The notes beneath the pieces were generated by a model. It was given only the letters and a program-made list of their open reading frames with translations. It was not told the origin of the DNA and made no database searches. The position numbers were made by a program, and so were the translations under genes. Positions 1-14,000 of a stretch of DNA of 64,000 bases are shown one piece after another. How positions within the stretch are numbered: position 1 is the first letter of the stretch; every line of letters starts with the position of its first letter. Source of the DNA: Daucus carota subsp. sativus (lineage: Eukaryota > Streptophyta > Magnoliopsida > Apiales > Apiaceae); contig NC_030381.2 of assembly GCF_001625215.2 (NCBI RefSeq), positions 44,948,689-45,012,688 on the forward strand, written 5' to 3'.

Positions 1-901
1 TTTGCTCCCAAAGACACCTAAAACCCTAATCATTTAGTAAACAAGGGTGAGGGGATACCTTTGGGCAAGAGCTCGCCAGTCATTATCAGGTCTTTGTTGG
101 AGCAAACTTGATCATTACTTCAGTAAAAGATAATAATTAGGCTATAAATGTTATGGAAAAATAAAAAGGAAAGGGTATTACAGGTAAAAGGGTGCTTAAA
201 GTTTTATTGATTGCTGCTAAATACTTAAAACTACATAAGTATTTTATGTATGTAAAAACCTGAATTTTACTCCAGCTATACAAGTAAATCAAGATAATAG
301 CAGACAATTGAATTTGAATACTTCATAGCATTTATTGTGGAAATGCTCAAATTAATAAATATTAATCTTTATTCAGATTTTATTAGGAATTTATAATGAT
401 GAGGTATAGAAGAATTTTTTATTTTCGGGCTTTGGCATGATAAATATTAAAATTTAATCCAAAAATATATTTAGACAATGGTTTCTAAAATTTGACACTA
501 CACAATTTTCTATTGATTGCAATCTGTACATGCTTCCAAATTCTGCTGTTAAATTCTGGGCGGCGGTCTGTCAGTTCAGTAACCTTGATTCAATCTATTT
601 TTCCATTATAGTAACTGATTGGAATTTTCCTACATCAATTTGCCAGAGCTTTTAGTTTCTCCATCAGTTTCTGAAGTTCGGGATATCTCAGATTATGCAG
701 AATTAAAATAAAATTGTAGAAGCATAAGTAGGTTGTTTGCGTATTATTCATGCTGATTTTTATTTATTTGTTTGTCCGTGACTCTGTATTCTCATGTTAG
801 TATGCAAGTTCTATGCGCTGTGTGTTATTCCTGCTAAGGAAGTTGGATGTCTTTTATATGTCTAATGTTAAATGAGCGTATATTTTAGCATGTGGTTGTA
901 G
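1..901 (+). other. Intronic sequence upstream of the first visible GDPD4-like exon
   Basis: AT-rich, with no convincing coding exon in any frame. The first recognisable exon of the downstream gene begins right after a TAG acceptor at 899-901 and is in phase 0, so earlier exons (N-terminal membrane segment and the catalytic start of the GDPD barrel) must lie left of the window. A small missed exon cannot be excluded. Confidence 0.5.
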
Positions 902-2231
902 ATAAATGAACTTGTTCCTCATGATCCTGCTGAGTTGGAGTTTCATGATAACAAAATCCCTACTATTGAAGATGCTTTGAAGGTATACCTCACTTTTTCC
1001 TATTTCTTTTTTGAATTCTTATGTGAGTACACTATTATTCTTTGTCATTCAGAGTAAGGTTATGTTTTCTAAGATTAATTTGGTCTTCAGTTGGTATCAA
1101 GTTCCGTTCGGCAGATAGTTTTAGATGCAAAAGTTGGACCACCTTCATATGAGAAGGGACTTGCAAAGGATATTTTAAATATTGTAAGTTTGTTTGTAGT
1201 TTGTGGATTTTGTTAACTTCCTTTTACTTTGTTCGTTAATTTATTCTGCTTGGTATAAAGATTTATAGGATATTGGTTTAAAATTTAATGGAATAGGTGC
1301 TGAGAAATTTTGACAATTGATGAAAATTTGATAGCAAGGGTGGGTATAAAGATTCATAGGATATTATGTTCCTCCGGTTGGAGTGGTAATACATTATGTT
1401 TTTGAATAAAAAATCTGTTAAATCAGATGTATCCCAGTCTCCTATTTTTACAAGTGAAGCTGAGAGTTAAATATATGACCTATATTTTGCAGCATGAAAT
1501 GTCTAGCCTAATTTTTGCATTTTTTTTTTTAAATTTCTTGTGTCATATTATTATTGTTCATGCCTTATGTAGGTTGAGAGGACCCGCTGCAAGAATTGTC
1601 TTGTGTGGGCTAAGAGTGACAACTTAGCCAGGGAAGTAATGAGACTATCATCTGATGTGGTGGTTAGAACATTTTACATCTCTCCTTTCCATTTCCTAAT
1701 AAAGTATACATATAACTGAATAATTGATAATGTTTTTATTTTGCTCATAAGTGGATGATGTTGTATTCTAGTGTTCCCGTCCCACTTTTTGATATTTGGA
1801 GTTGATTGCATAGTTTGGTGTTGTTCAGGTAGGCTACATTGTCATGAAGGATCCTTCTACTGGTGTCAGGACAAATTTGTTGAGAATTAGTGGTGCTAGT
1901 GTGGTTGGTGTTTACCACCAGTTAGTTGACAAGAATCTTGTTAAAGTTCTGCACGGGTATGGATTTTAACTCTTTAAATTTGAAATTACGTCTCATGCAT
2001 ACTTGCCTCCAGCTCTGTATTTGAGTCCTGCATGCTAAATTTTACAGGAGAAGTAAGAAGGTATTTGCATGGACAGTTGATGACACTGCTTCAATGCAGA
2101 AAATGTTGTACGAAAATGTTGATGCTATTGTTACAGGCAACCCCAGTTTACTGCAGCGTCTAATGCAAGACATGAGAACAGAATGCCTTGAGGAAGGTTT
2201 CTCGTTTAGTCGTGGTGATTTCAATGTTTGA
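902..2231 (+). CDS. GDPD4: Glycerophosphodiester phosphodiesterase, GDPD4-like (3' part of gene)
   Basis: Hydrolyses glycerophosphodiesters to sn-glycerol-3-phosphate and an alcohol (family knowledge). Five exons join in frame: 902-982, 1091-1183, 1573-1662, 1829-1956 and 2048-2231, giving 191 residues plus TGA. The segment covers the C-terminal half of the TIM barrel: IPTIEDALK near the start, then IVLDAKVG (metal-binding strand of GDPDs), a VGVYHQLVDK stretch, and the diagnostic KKVFAWTVDDTASM and VDAIVTGNP motifs close to the end. All junctions are GT-AG. The N-terminal membrane segment and the catalytic HDxxLxR region are not in the window, so the gene is cut by the left edge. It converges on the SUN gene tail to tail. 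GDPD4 is preferred over the SHV3-type GDPDs because there is one short domain, and because Arabidopsis GDPD4 is, as I recall, also a neighbour of SUN4. Confidence 0.85.
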
Positions 2232-3379
2232 AGCACGAACCACGTTTATATCCACTCGTGAGTTCAAAGGAAGACACCTTTAAGATCCTTTCTTACTTTG
2301 CTCAGTCCAATCTAGCACGTGTTTACCTATTTAGAGCATTGACACGATCGATCATAGCATTATTTGTATTGCTACATTTGGCAATACTATTCTTACTAAA
2401 AAAATTACAAAAAGTTTTAAAAGACTATATAGTCAAAATGTTATTAACTATTTCATTGGGGCGTTGGTGACTTGGGTGTCATGTAGTTGGTATTTTTCTA
2501 TATGATACTGAAGAAAATTTTATTTAAAATACCCTGTATGTGTTGACGTGTTGGGGTAATTTCTATTTTGGAGATTTATGTGGTTTTTTGTAACGGGCAT
2601 CGACCAGATCAAATGCTTTTTAAGTTGTAGGATAAATTATTTGTCCGGCAATGAGAAGCGAGTCTTCTTTTAATAAAAATTTGGCACATATTTTTCTTAA
2701 TTCGTTTGTACGAAAAAGTAGAAGTACTTTTAGAAAACTTTGAACAACTTGTTTGTATAAAAAAATAGAAACATGTTTTTTTTTTTTTGACGGGATCATT
2801 TAAAAGTAACCTCGGAGTATACACCATCCTGTTATGGAGAAAGATGTTGGACATCCTGTTTTGGAGAAAGATGTTGGACGTTGACAAAATTAGCTTATTT
2901 TTTATGACCGCTATTTCTTTTCTATATTCTTTTCTGGTAAATTATACATTTTTTTATTATCAAACATTTTTATTGAAGAACGAACGTAATTTATAATTAC
3001 CATTTATAATCTATTTCTTTATTTTAAATAATAATTTATAATCTATTTTTTCACTTTATACAATAAGTAACAGTGTTTAAATTTAATCAATAACCCCGTG
3101 CTGATTCCTTGTGCAGTACACATACCGTTTAAAATATATTGGTTGAGTGCATTTTATGATCCATAAACAATCTACAAGTACAGCCTGATATTAATAATCT
3201 TAAATTTGATTTTTGCAATTCCTAACATTAGAAATTTGTAAATTGCAAACGAAAAAAAGAAAAGAAAAGTGAAGCCAACAATTATAACGGGAAAAGGGAA
3301 CTTGAGGTAACTAATACAACTTTGGTCAATTATATGACTACTTTTTTGTGATTATATTTGATGCTTGTGTATAAATTTA
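2232..3379. other. Convergent intergenic spacer (GDPD4-like / SUN gene)
   Basis: Very AT-rich; it should hold both 3' UTRs and polyadenylation sites. At about 2825-2880 a roughly 27-bp unit containing GGAGAAAGATGTTGGAC occurs twice in tandem. No gene or RNA is seen. The small ORFs here have no recognisable domain and lie in low-complexity sequence. Confidence 0.5.
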
Positions 3380-6300
3380 TTATAATGAAATGATTATAAT
3401 TATAGTACAAGAACATAATAGTACAAAAAACCAGGAAGACCTCTCCGAACAAAATTTCCTGGGTTGTGACCTGTAAAAACTTAATAACACATCTATGAAT
3501 AGCCTTGAAATAGCTAAAACCCCAAAAACTATGCACACAAGAAAGACAACTATTCCTTTATTCTCCATATGTATCTGTCGCTGCCGAACCTTTTCAACCT
3601 CCAATCTGCATGAACAAGACAGCAAGTTATTCATGTTATTTTATCCCGGAAAAAATGTACTTTGCTGGGCAACCTTCTAACAAGTATTCAAAAAGGAAAA
3701 GGTGATGGGGCCAATTAAGTATGATTAAAGGAAAAAATGATCCTAATAATAGGGCTGAACTTAGTTTTGGTAAAAAGTAGAAAAGGAAAACAGAATTATA
3801 AGTTGGTTCAAATCCTGGTGAGAGAAGCTAAATGATTTTTTATTTTCTGGGCCCGGCTTGAAAAAAGCAGTGTTCTGTTCTTCCCAACAAACTCTTGTTA
3901 AGTTCACTGATTGTTCTCATCTTCAACAGAAAGTAGGGACTTGTTCATCCCCACACAAGAGACCACTGCCCAAGTATATACTTCCAATGGAACCAAAAAG
4001 CAACAGAATTTGACAGAAATCAATTTAGAACATTTTACTCTTTCTTACATTTCACTCTCATTGTCACTCAGCATCATTAATATCCCTCCATTCATCAAAA
4101 TTTTAAGCATTCATCGCACTATTTTTCTAAGATTGAATTTTTATTTTTATTTTAAAAGAACCATTCATACAGCCTGTACATATACACAATAGTTCTTCAT
4201 TTTTCTAGCAGTAGATGTCGAACTCTTAGAAGGTGGTGGCAGCATCTTACAAAGAAATTAGCCATGTGTAGTTCACAGACGCTTTCAATAGTTCTATCCA
4301 TTAAACAGTCAGTGGAAAGGTTCAAACTCTATATATCATTATTTGTCTATTACAAATCACCCTAAAGTGTAAGTTCACAAGAGAAAATGGAAGTTATAGT
4401 ATGGTTGACAAGACTTTAAAGTTGGATATGTTAAAAAACCAAACCATACGGCCACAAATTTCCCAAGAGATAGAAAACTATACCATAAGAGCATTAATTT
4501 TTTGATCTGATATTCAATGATAAGGGTGTTTCAGGATGACTTGACATTTAACATTTCTAATTATTTGGGCTAATTTTAAACCACTCCACTCGGTATATAA
4601 GAGGCTCATGTGACTCAATGTAGTTGATTTTGGGGCTTGAGTATGCATAACTCAGACAGGCTTTAAGCGAAAAACAGCTTACTCTATGCAGGTTCAAAAC
4701 GTCTACTTAGTTATATTTATATATAATACACACACACGCACACACGTACACACGTTTGTGAATTATATATATATATATATATATATATAATACATATATA
4801 TATATATATATATATAATACATATGTGTGTGTGTGTGTGTGTGTGTGAAGGAAGAAAAGATAATCATGTTATATATATGTAGAAACTTCAGAAAATAACA
4901 AACCTGAGCATAGCATTTCCCTTCACCATATCTTCCAGCTGTATGGAAACAAATGATTTCCAAGATACTAGGTCTTCAACCTCTTTCGTCTGAAGGAACA
5001 ACCAAAAAAGCTTAAATTATTACCACCGGATTCCTATTATAATGTAACTAAATATTACTAATAGATTTATTAGGAAAGCTTATTTAACCTATTGTCTATG
5101 GCTATTTTCAAACAACTATATTAAAATGCTGTTTTAGTTTCAAGTAAACTATTAAACCATTAAAAAAGCACGAACCATGGACTCCTTGTGGTCAAACAAA
5201 CTCCTTATATCTGCTCTTACTTTCTCCATAAGAACATCTTTTTCTCCGATTTCCTTATCAATATCTTTTAAGATGTTCCCGTATCTCGAAGTTAATTCCT
5301 CCAGAAATCTCTCCAACACTGACAAATTGACATCAAGAGACCTAACTTTTTGCATAAGTATCTTCAGAACACTGTCTCCTGGCATCCTGCTAACCTGTTG
5401 ATGCCGAGTATCTTCTGTAGGGTCAGGTTTATCCATCAATGCACCTTCTTGTTTGACATCTGAATTTTCAAGTGGCTGTTTAGATTCCACCTCTTCTGCT
5501 ATATCATGATATTGGTCACCCTCGGTGACCACTTGTTTGGTGGGCACTGATTTCTGTTCACTACTGACTTTATCAGCTGAAACCGAGACCAAGTCTTCAA
5601 GCATCTTCTCCACAGCATCCACTCCATAGACTTCTACAACACTCAGTGTACAATAAAATCCGGATCCGTAATGACTCAAAAGGTTTAACTTGAGATACCT
5701 TACCCATTTTGGCTCCTGAAGAACAAACCTTTGAACATGCTTTGCATTTGCAGCAGTAAAATTCCCAAGTTTGCCCCATGTATCTGTAGGATAAACCAAA
5801 CTGCTACTCAACTCAAATTCCTTAAGATTAGAAGAATAATGTTCAAAATTTGCTATTTGAATTGTATCCACCAGGGTTTCTTCTGAAAGTTCTATAACAA
5901 CAAATTTCTCCTCAGCAGAACATGGATTTCGAAGGTATTTGTCCTTGTCTCGTCCTAGGATGTTGGAGGCACCTTTGGCTTCCTTGTTGTAGGCCAGAAC
6001 TTTTGCTCCCTTTGAAGCAGAAGCATAATTATAGTCTGTCCCACCTGGCTCAACCCTGTGTTTGATGCCCCCTGCCTGATCATTTACTGTTTTACTTTTA
6101 GAGTTGAGTGCTTTTTGTTTGAACTCATCAAGACCCGGAGGAACAGCATGTGACAACCTTTCTGTTTTGGGCTTATTAGCTTCTTCCGGTTCAACATTTT
6201 CCAATACAGTTCTTAGAGCTTCTGGTTCAGGAGCATGTGACAACCTTTCTGTTTTGGGCTTATTGGCTTCTTCCAGTTCAACATTTTCCAATACAGTTTT

Positions 6301-8214
6301 TAGAGCTTCTGGTTCAGGTTCCGCGTCCAGATTAAGACTTTCTACTTCAGCTTTCTGTTCTGCACCTGTGAGAGAATTCATGCTACTCTCACTAATAACC
6401 TGTAATTCAAAATCAGGGCCTGCTGGTTCTCTCCCAGTTGCACATGTATCATCATTTTGACCAGAATCAGGTTGCACCACAGGCTTATCTTCTACAGAAG
6501 CAGCATAAAATGACCCTTTATTTACTCCTAGATCATCTTCATCCCAAGTATTTGCACCAGCATGTATCACTTCAGACCCATCTAAATTATCATCAAACAC
6601 GATCTCTGTTAAGAAGCATGCCTTAAAACTTGCAAATTCCAGATATTAACAAAGATGTAGCATATTTTAATAACTCATAAATGTCTAGATACTTCCATAT
6701 AATTTTTGTTAATGCACAATAGAGATGAATACTCATATATAATTTGACTATTTATTACACCTTGAAATAAGATGTGGATCATCTTTTAAACATGTTATAA
6801 GATCTAGATTGTATTTTATTTGATTTTACACACGGGCGTGGGGAAAAACAATTCAAGAAGTATACCATCAGTAACTCTTAATGCATATTCCCACTTTTAC
6901 AAATATTTGGAGTTTATGTGAAGTTGTGAACAGACCTTAATTCAGCCACAGGGCTCTGGATTGTATTTGATTGTACACATGCATATTATCATTTTTGACA
7001 AATATATGAAGGTTATGTGAACAGACCTTGAGTCAGTCATTGGGCTCTTATTTTACATGTGCCATTTGATGGCCATTTATTTCTTGCACGCGCCAAGCCC
7101 TCTTCAAGCAAGAATAATACAATAATTTTTCCTTTACATTGTCACTAATTTCACAATTCTAACCAACCTGGTCACCGCATTATATTTGACAAAAGCACTT
7201 ATCAAAATGCCTATAATTGTTTATAATGTACACCCTCGAGGCCTTGACGGTAGTATAAAGAGCAAAAAAGGTCCCATTAAAGAGAAGCTAACACAGAAAC
7301 AGCGATCAAGTGACCAAAATGGCACCTTTTAAATAGTTGGCCCATTTATAACGCATGTAGAACATGCGTGACACATACTCAAATTTATTATTTTAAAATA
7401 TGCTACTTTGGTACGCACTTGAAAAAATTCTCTACACCTGCAACCCATCCAATACATGCGTACTTTGTTGTCTCGCACATTTCAAATGCGTTCCAAAAGA
7501 GCTAAAATGTACCAACTTTCTTTAATGTGCTATCTTAGGAATTTTAATTTTAAAATGTACTAAAAAGGGTCATTCACCACATTAAATGAGTAGCACCAAC
7601 GCATAATAATAGTGACGCATATAAGATAACAAAAATACTTGTCAACAACAGCAGTATCAAGCAACTGATACAATATTAATTTAAAATATGTGAACATATC
7701 TAAAGCAATACAAAGGTGGATAAACTAATGAAAAGCTACAGCAACGAGAATTTTTACTCAAGACAAGGATTTTGTTACAAATGAATGCATCCCAAGTAGA
7801 AAGTGAAATCCCATGATACTAAACTTGCAAATTTTCTTCTTTTCCAGGATTTTTTTTTATATATATTTTGCAGTCCCTGCTAAATTATCTATAACACAAT
7901 ATATCATATTTACATGGAGGTTATTCTTTTACATGTCTGCAGGGAACATCATAAGAATACTTAAGTATTAGAACTTAGCAAAAAAAATAAAAAGAGTTAA
8001 GTATTCGAGGATATTCAATGAGGCAAAAAACTTAAGCACGTGACAGTGACTGACCTTTATAACCATCACCATGGCCAATCCACAAGTTTAAAAGGAAGAG
8101 AAACACCCATAGAACAACAGCCAGAGAAAGAGAAACTTTATAGAATTGTTTCCTTCCATAGAAGGACTGCTTTAAAGCTCTTCTTTCCAGAAGAGCTTTC
8201 CGTGACCTTTGCAT
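3380..8214 (-). CDS. SUN4: Mid-SUN domain protein (SUN3/SUN4-like)
   Basis: Plant mid-SUN proteins sit in the nuclear envelope and ER and contribute to nuclear shape and LINC-type complexes (family knowledge). Four exons on the minus strand, 8055-8214, 5176-6605, 4904-4989 and 3380-3605, join in frame to 633 residues (Arabidopsis relatives are about 600). Residues about 27-47 form a membrane helix ([20 protein letters not shown]). The central SUN domain is at about 235-382 ([49 protein letters not shown]). A coiled-coil-like stretch and [20 protein letters not shown] follow. Two hydrophobic helices lie at the C-terminus (about 576-600 and 615-633), the mid-SUN arrangement rather than the C-terminal SUN type. 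The start is the only ATG before the membrane helix. Odd point: a 29-residue unit is tandemly duplicated at about 151-208. Intron 1 is 1.45 kb and intron 3 carries a long compound microsatellite. Confidence 0.9.
4711..4847. repeat. Compound microsatellite (AC)n-(TA)n-(TA)n-(GT)n
   Basis: It lies in intron 3 of the SUN gene: an imperfect AC tract, two TA tracts separated by ATACA, then a clean GT tract of about 12 repeats. AC on the left and GT on the right can pair, so the whole block can form a cruciform or hairpin. Likely length-polymorphic. Confidence 0.9.
6146..6319 (-). repeat. In-frame 87-bp tandem duplication inside the SUN gene
   Basis: Two adjacent 87-bp copies (6146-6232 and 6233-6319) differ by only a few bases and encode 29 residues each, with the shared core [19 protein letters not shown]. 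The period is a multiple of three, so the frame is kept. The repeats fall in the acidic, probably disordered linker before the SUN domain. Confidence 0.9.
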
Positions 8215-11070
8215 TGCACATCAATCCAATTCACCACTTAATCGCCCCAAAATTAGTCAATTAGCATGTCGCAGGAATAACCTACACAGGCAATTATATA
8301 AGACTTAAATACAAAAACAATAAATCAGAAGCTCTGCAGGGAAGATACTGGACAACTAATCAGTAATCACACATCCAGGCCAATAAAATTGATCATCTCT
8401 GGGACAAAACATAATAAGAATCGAACAGATTTGATCATTCAAAAACAAAGAAGATAGATCCGAAACCGATGACAATAAAATGCAATAACGAATCTATGCA
8501 GAGTTTAAATGAACCAACTAATAGCAAGAACATAAATTTATCTAAACAGATTCAAAATTTAAAAAATTTGCAACTGATTTAAATCCTGACTAGCAGAAAT
8601 ATATATCACAAAAGACCAACCAAATGTCATCCTGACGCCTGACAATGTCGTCGCAAAATTAAAATCTTTCCGCCGCACTCATAGGTAAGAAAAAACAAGT
8701 TACTTGCTACCAATCAATCTGATTCACAACACATATACAATCAGAATGTTCACATAGATTGCTTATAACAAAAGTCCCAAAGCTTCCAGAACCAAACAAA
8801 TAGTGTACAATAGCTACTACAATTAAAAGAGATATCACCTTAGTAGCAAAGACATGTATTTACCACACTTCCAATACAAGCTAACACTATTTCAACAAAC
8901 AATAGGCAATACTTACAATTACTGATATCAGAATATATACATAATCACAAACAACCCCAACTAATTTAAATTCAAAAAAACAAAAAGATACACTAAAGAT
9001 GACAAATTTAAGCCAAATCAAACCTCAATTCTTGAAATTGAACACTCTAAAATATTGATCCACAACTTCACAGCACATAAATAAACTGAATTATGCAAAA
9101 AGAAATACACACAATCAGACATACACAATTATGAATCAGTAAATTCAAAGATTTCTTGAAAACCACTCAAGAAAAACAGGTTTAAGCAATGATCTGTATA
9201 TAAAGAAAAAAATCACCTTGAAAACGGAAAAAAAATGATGAAACCAATAAAAACCCAGCTGGAAAATGAGAAATCTCGAGATGGGCAATGAAGAAATCGT
9301 TCAAAAAAGTGATTTTTAGGATCCAAAAGCAATAGATTTATAAGGGGTTTCTTTCTTTTCTTGACGCTTCTACATTCATACCTTATTATTGTGTGTGTAT
9401 ATATTGCAAGTATAATGATGATGTGTGTAATGTGTTAAATTGTTTTTATTGTAACGGTCTCTGCGCTGGCATCCACCGCTGCCCAGTGTCCGAGATCTCT
9501 CCACAAGTTTATTTTTTATTTCGAGATTTTGAATTGAGGTTTCAAATTGAGAAACGTTAGATATCCCCAAAAAAAAATCACAAAACTTTTCCAAATATTG
9601 AGTTGTTAATGTATAAATGATAATTTTTTTAACAATAATATGTGATCCTGCATGCATATATGTGTCTTCTCAAATAAAAAGTTGTCGTGTGTTATGATAC
9701 GTCATTTTATAAATATTCGAAAATTTTATTTGATGTCTAGCACTGTTCTCTCAAATTGATAGTGGTGTATTCGGTTGGGATTTTAAAAGATTTTTTTTCA
9801 TTTATGAAATTCGAGGGTATTCGATTGAGATTGTTTGAAATCTATTAAAACTCTAGGATATTCAATTGATATTTTAAATTATGTTATAAAATCTTTTTAT
9901 ATATAATTAAGATATTAAATTGTATTTTAAAATTTGATAATATTCAATTGAGATTATTTTTTTTTAATTTGTTTTGCGGGAACAGTACGTGGCATCTGGT
10001 GAAAATTCGAATCAAAGCCCTGCAGCTGTACACGGAGAACTACAACGGGCCCACTAATTTAAAACGACATGGCTCATTTCATTCTGCCGACCGGTAGTCG
10101 ACTGGTATAAACTAGGATTACTTTGTTAAGAAAATTAAATAGACTTATGTATACATATGTTGATGTATATCTTCTCTGCCGACTCCCAAGAAATCATCAT
10201 TTTTTTGCTAAATAGAAATCATCATTTTGTGACTAATATCTTAAATATTACTTTCCGAATATATATTTTGTAAATATCATTTTAAATATTAGTTCAAATT
10301 GTATTACTCAGAATCAAATATTGTCATGTGTTTTTCATAATTATTGACCTGGGATTGAAAAGAGAAAAAAAATCAAAAATGTTGGGTCGTTTGGGTTAGA
10401 TTAAAAAGAGTGACTTTTGCTTAAATTAAATAAGTGGAGTGAAAGTGAGAGATAAATAAATTAATAAAGTGTTTGGAAAAAAATAGAAGCCAAAAAACTA
10501 GTATTCTCACCTCCTTGAGAGTACTCCTACTTATTTATACAAACGGGGCAAAGTAGAAGGATTTTTAAAAACAAACGCCCCCTTTACAATCCAACGTTTT
10601 CAGATGATATTTGACATTTGTTATATTATGTTGAAAAATATGATCTAGGGTATTTTCTCGTAAATGTATGTATAAATATTTTATTTCTCAATTTCATACT
10701 TTATTTTAAGCGAACATTTCTATTAGTTTTTCAAATAGTGATAATTGTAAAGTTTCTAAACTATATGCAATTAGATGGATGAGGACTGAAAATTGTCTAG
10801 CTAAATTTACATAAATAATAATTAAATTATAAGATAATTTTGATTTGTAAAAATAAGAATCCAAGTTAATGTAATTATGTACAAAATCCTATTTCACAAC
10901 TACGTTTATTGCTCTTATGTGAATATATGACACATGTTTGGTTGACAAGTACATAGAACAAAATTAGATTTTCCTTTATGAACCGGGTAAGTGATGCCAT
11001 TACAATTACAATTTACACAGGGATAAGACAAGTTCATTGTCTTCATACAAACAAAGATTGGCTCTGCTGC
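8215..11070. other. Spacer between the SUN gene start and the VTT gene end
   Basis: The promoter and 5' UTR of the SUN gene should lie in roughly 8215-9400 (minus strand), but no clear TATA box or splice site stands out. From 9650 to 11000 the sequence is AT-rich, with a degraded hAT-like MITE at about 10382-10582. No protein-coding potential is seen; the minus ORF at 9376-9657 is low complexity. Confidence 0.45.
10382..10582 (+). mobile_element. Degraded hAT-like MITE
   Basis: It begins GGGTCGTTTGGGTTAG and ends with ACAAACGCCCCC, an imperfect terminal inverted pair. Internal words such as AAATAAGTGGAG and AAGTGTTTGGAAA match two better-kept copies at 47626-47837 and 51415-51661. It is clearly older than those copies, and no target-site duplication was found. 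Confidence 0.55.
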
Positions 11071-14000
11071 CTACTCCTCAATGTCCTTTACAGCATCCTG
11101 AAAGACGAGCATTAAGAAAATCGAGTCAATGCCATCTGGCCATTTCTAAAAATATTGAGTGTCATCGACGAGAAGACAAATTACCTTTGCTAGCTTAGTT
11201 ACGTAAGATGCGGCTAAGGCTGTTGCCAATAGTCCTAAACCAAGGGTCAATAGCTGCTGGCCATTGCTTCCCGGTAAACTGATGCCTGATTCTTCTTGCT
11301 GATATGTACACGAAAGAGATTGATTCAGAATAGATTTTAAACAGATAAAACAATAAATAGACCTATAACATCCTGCATAAAATGCAGCAATTCTGAGGCA
11401 AATATTCTATGACAAGAAAGATAATGTAGAATCTGCCTGTACAATATGTCTGGTCAGTGGTCTCTTTAAATGCCAACAAGCCAGAAGGTCAATGGATTTG
11501 TACAAATCACATACAAGTAAATTGGATGACTCGGAATAGCATAACACAAAACTTGACAACAGTTATTGCTACAGCAGTCTAAAACATAGAAGTAGTCAAT
11601 GTTCCACTAATAACAACTTTTTGCATCACTGCTTGTTTACGTAAATTTTACAGTGAACATGTCAAGACCCTTGCAGTGACCAGATTTTTCTGAACATAAA
11701 ACACAAATTCATTTGATTTGCTCGACTAGAAGCAATGCCAAACAAAATCTGTACACAAAATACTCGTTCTCAACGTTATAGTTTTTGGTTTTAAAGTACA
11801 GAAGCACCTCATTGATCTGACTTTAAATATTGCATGCCCCAAATTAATTGTCTCATTGGATGTTTGTTTGTCGAATCTCTGAAATAAGGACTTACTATTC
11901 ATAAACAATACCTATTTTGGTGCGTCTGAGTAATAAGTACTCATTTAGAGGACCTGCTATTCAGAAACAATACCTATTTTGGTGCGTCTGAGTAATAAGT
12001 ATTCATGTTCTGAAATTAAACTTAAGGAAATACCCTCTTTGTACCATCTACAGTTTACAATAACTTTGAGTATATCACGTTTGTGCTTGCAAAATTTTAA
12101 TGCTTACACTAACCAGAAACTGGATGGTCCTATTGTACATGTCATCTGTTACACCGACTTTAAATGCTAAGGAAATTCAATTTGTAATAATAACTTCTCC
12201 GGTGACTTATTACCAAGTGGGTCACTTATAATAGAACACAAAGAATACAGTTTTTCCTAAAATTTCTTTATGGATAACCAACTCCCTGCTTTATTAAAGA
12301 TGAAGCCTTAAAAACTGCTGTAATATAATACTGCACCAAGAGCTTGAGAAAGACTTACAATTATTGCTCGCCCAAATGCACCAGCACTGACATAAGCCCA
12401 TGTGCCAGGAAGCATTCCTAGCCAACTGCATAAGTAATTGACCTCGTCAGCATTTAAATAATATGCAAAATAACTTGAAATAAGTTAATTACACTCCGGG
12501 GATGTGCACTATATTAATGTCCCTCACATATTAAATTATGACATCGATTATTATGCATAATTACATCATGGCTTTTATTTGTCAAAACATCTTAAGATGA
12601 ATACTTGATAAATGACCAGAAGCTATTCTCCCAGAACAAAAGGATCAATTTCAAACAACCCTAAATCTTTCAAGAAATGATATTCCAGAGTACTGTTTGG
12701 ATCTCAATTTTTTAAAAAGTTCTGTTAATTTTAATGTCAGCATGTAAGACTGAGTTTACTAAAATAGGTACTCATGTGATGAGAATCTGGGTCACCTTGG
12801 GAGAGACGCGTGGCGAGTACTCGGCGGCTTCTACAACAAAATGCACTTATGACACGAAATATACAAAACTGAGACCTGTTTCCATTACTCATATTCAGGG
12901 ATTTACCTACAGGTTACAGTTTTACTATTGATTACCTAACAACTGAAGAAAAAAGCAGGCTAATAGAAATATGCTTATATACTATACATTTAATTTCACA
13001 AAGTTACCTTCCCAAGACATAAGGTACGAACTTCACCGATGTTAGCCCATATAAATAATTCCCAAGAGAAAATGGAAGTAAAGGGCTCAAACGGAGAAGT
13101 GTAACAACTTTGAAACCGTTTTCACCAATTGCTTTGTCAATTGCAAGAAATTTCTTATTTTCTTCAACGAGTTTAAGTATTCGCTCCCGAGCAAAATATC
13201 TGGCAATTAGAAATGCAACAGTTGCTGCAACCTGTAAAATTATAAGATTTTTTCATAATAAATAAACTTGACTCCATAGTTTTCACTTTCATATGCATTC
13301 AAAACATCAATCTACAAATTAATAATATAAAAACATTAACTTACTGTTCCACTAATAGAAACAAGAATAGTTCCAGTGAGAGAGCCAAATAACAAACCAG
13401 CTGACATAGTCAACGGAACTGCTGGTATAGCTAGTACCTGGAGTAATGTGATTATTAGTATGCAACAACAAAAATATGCTTAGATGTAGGAACATTATAT
13501 TGCAGTTTCAAGAAACAAGCAGCATAACTACTAAATAACACGAGTGGTGGCATTTATTCACCAGTGAAAATTACAATAAAGAAATGTAGCAAATAATAGT
13601 GTCCAAAGCTAACCTCTAGTCCAGCATAAACAGCTACAAATAAGGCATATCCAGCTGGTCCATAACCTGTAAAAAAACATGCAAAATATAAAGCAAATCT
13701 TTTGAGAAGGATAGGCAGAGTTTATTAACCACATAGGTTATTAATATTTTGGAAGACCGGGAAAGTATTCTGCAACTAGAAGTATAAATATTTATCGGAT
13801 ACCATACAACTTCATTGATCGAAAAACCAGCATTGTTCCTGGAGTTGTACAAGTTTAACTTGTTCATCAACTAATTGATGTTCAACCTACTTCTTGAGTC
13901 TGATGGAGATTATATCTGGCATGGTAACACATGCAGTTGCCAACACTAATGAAGTTAAAAATACTGAGTACCCACTTGAAGAATATGTATCTATTAAGGT

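Noticed and set aside
6104-6460. 118-residue plus-strand ORF
   Set aside because: Antisense shadow of the SUN gene's duplicated linker; its own repeats just mirror the 87-bp duplication.
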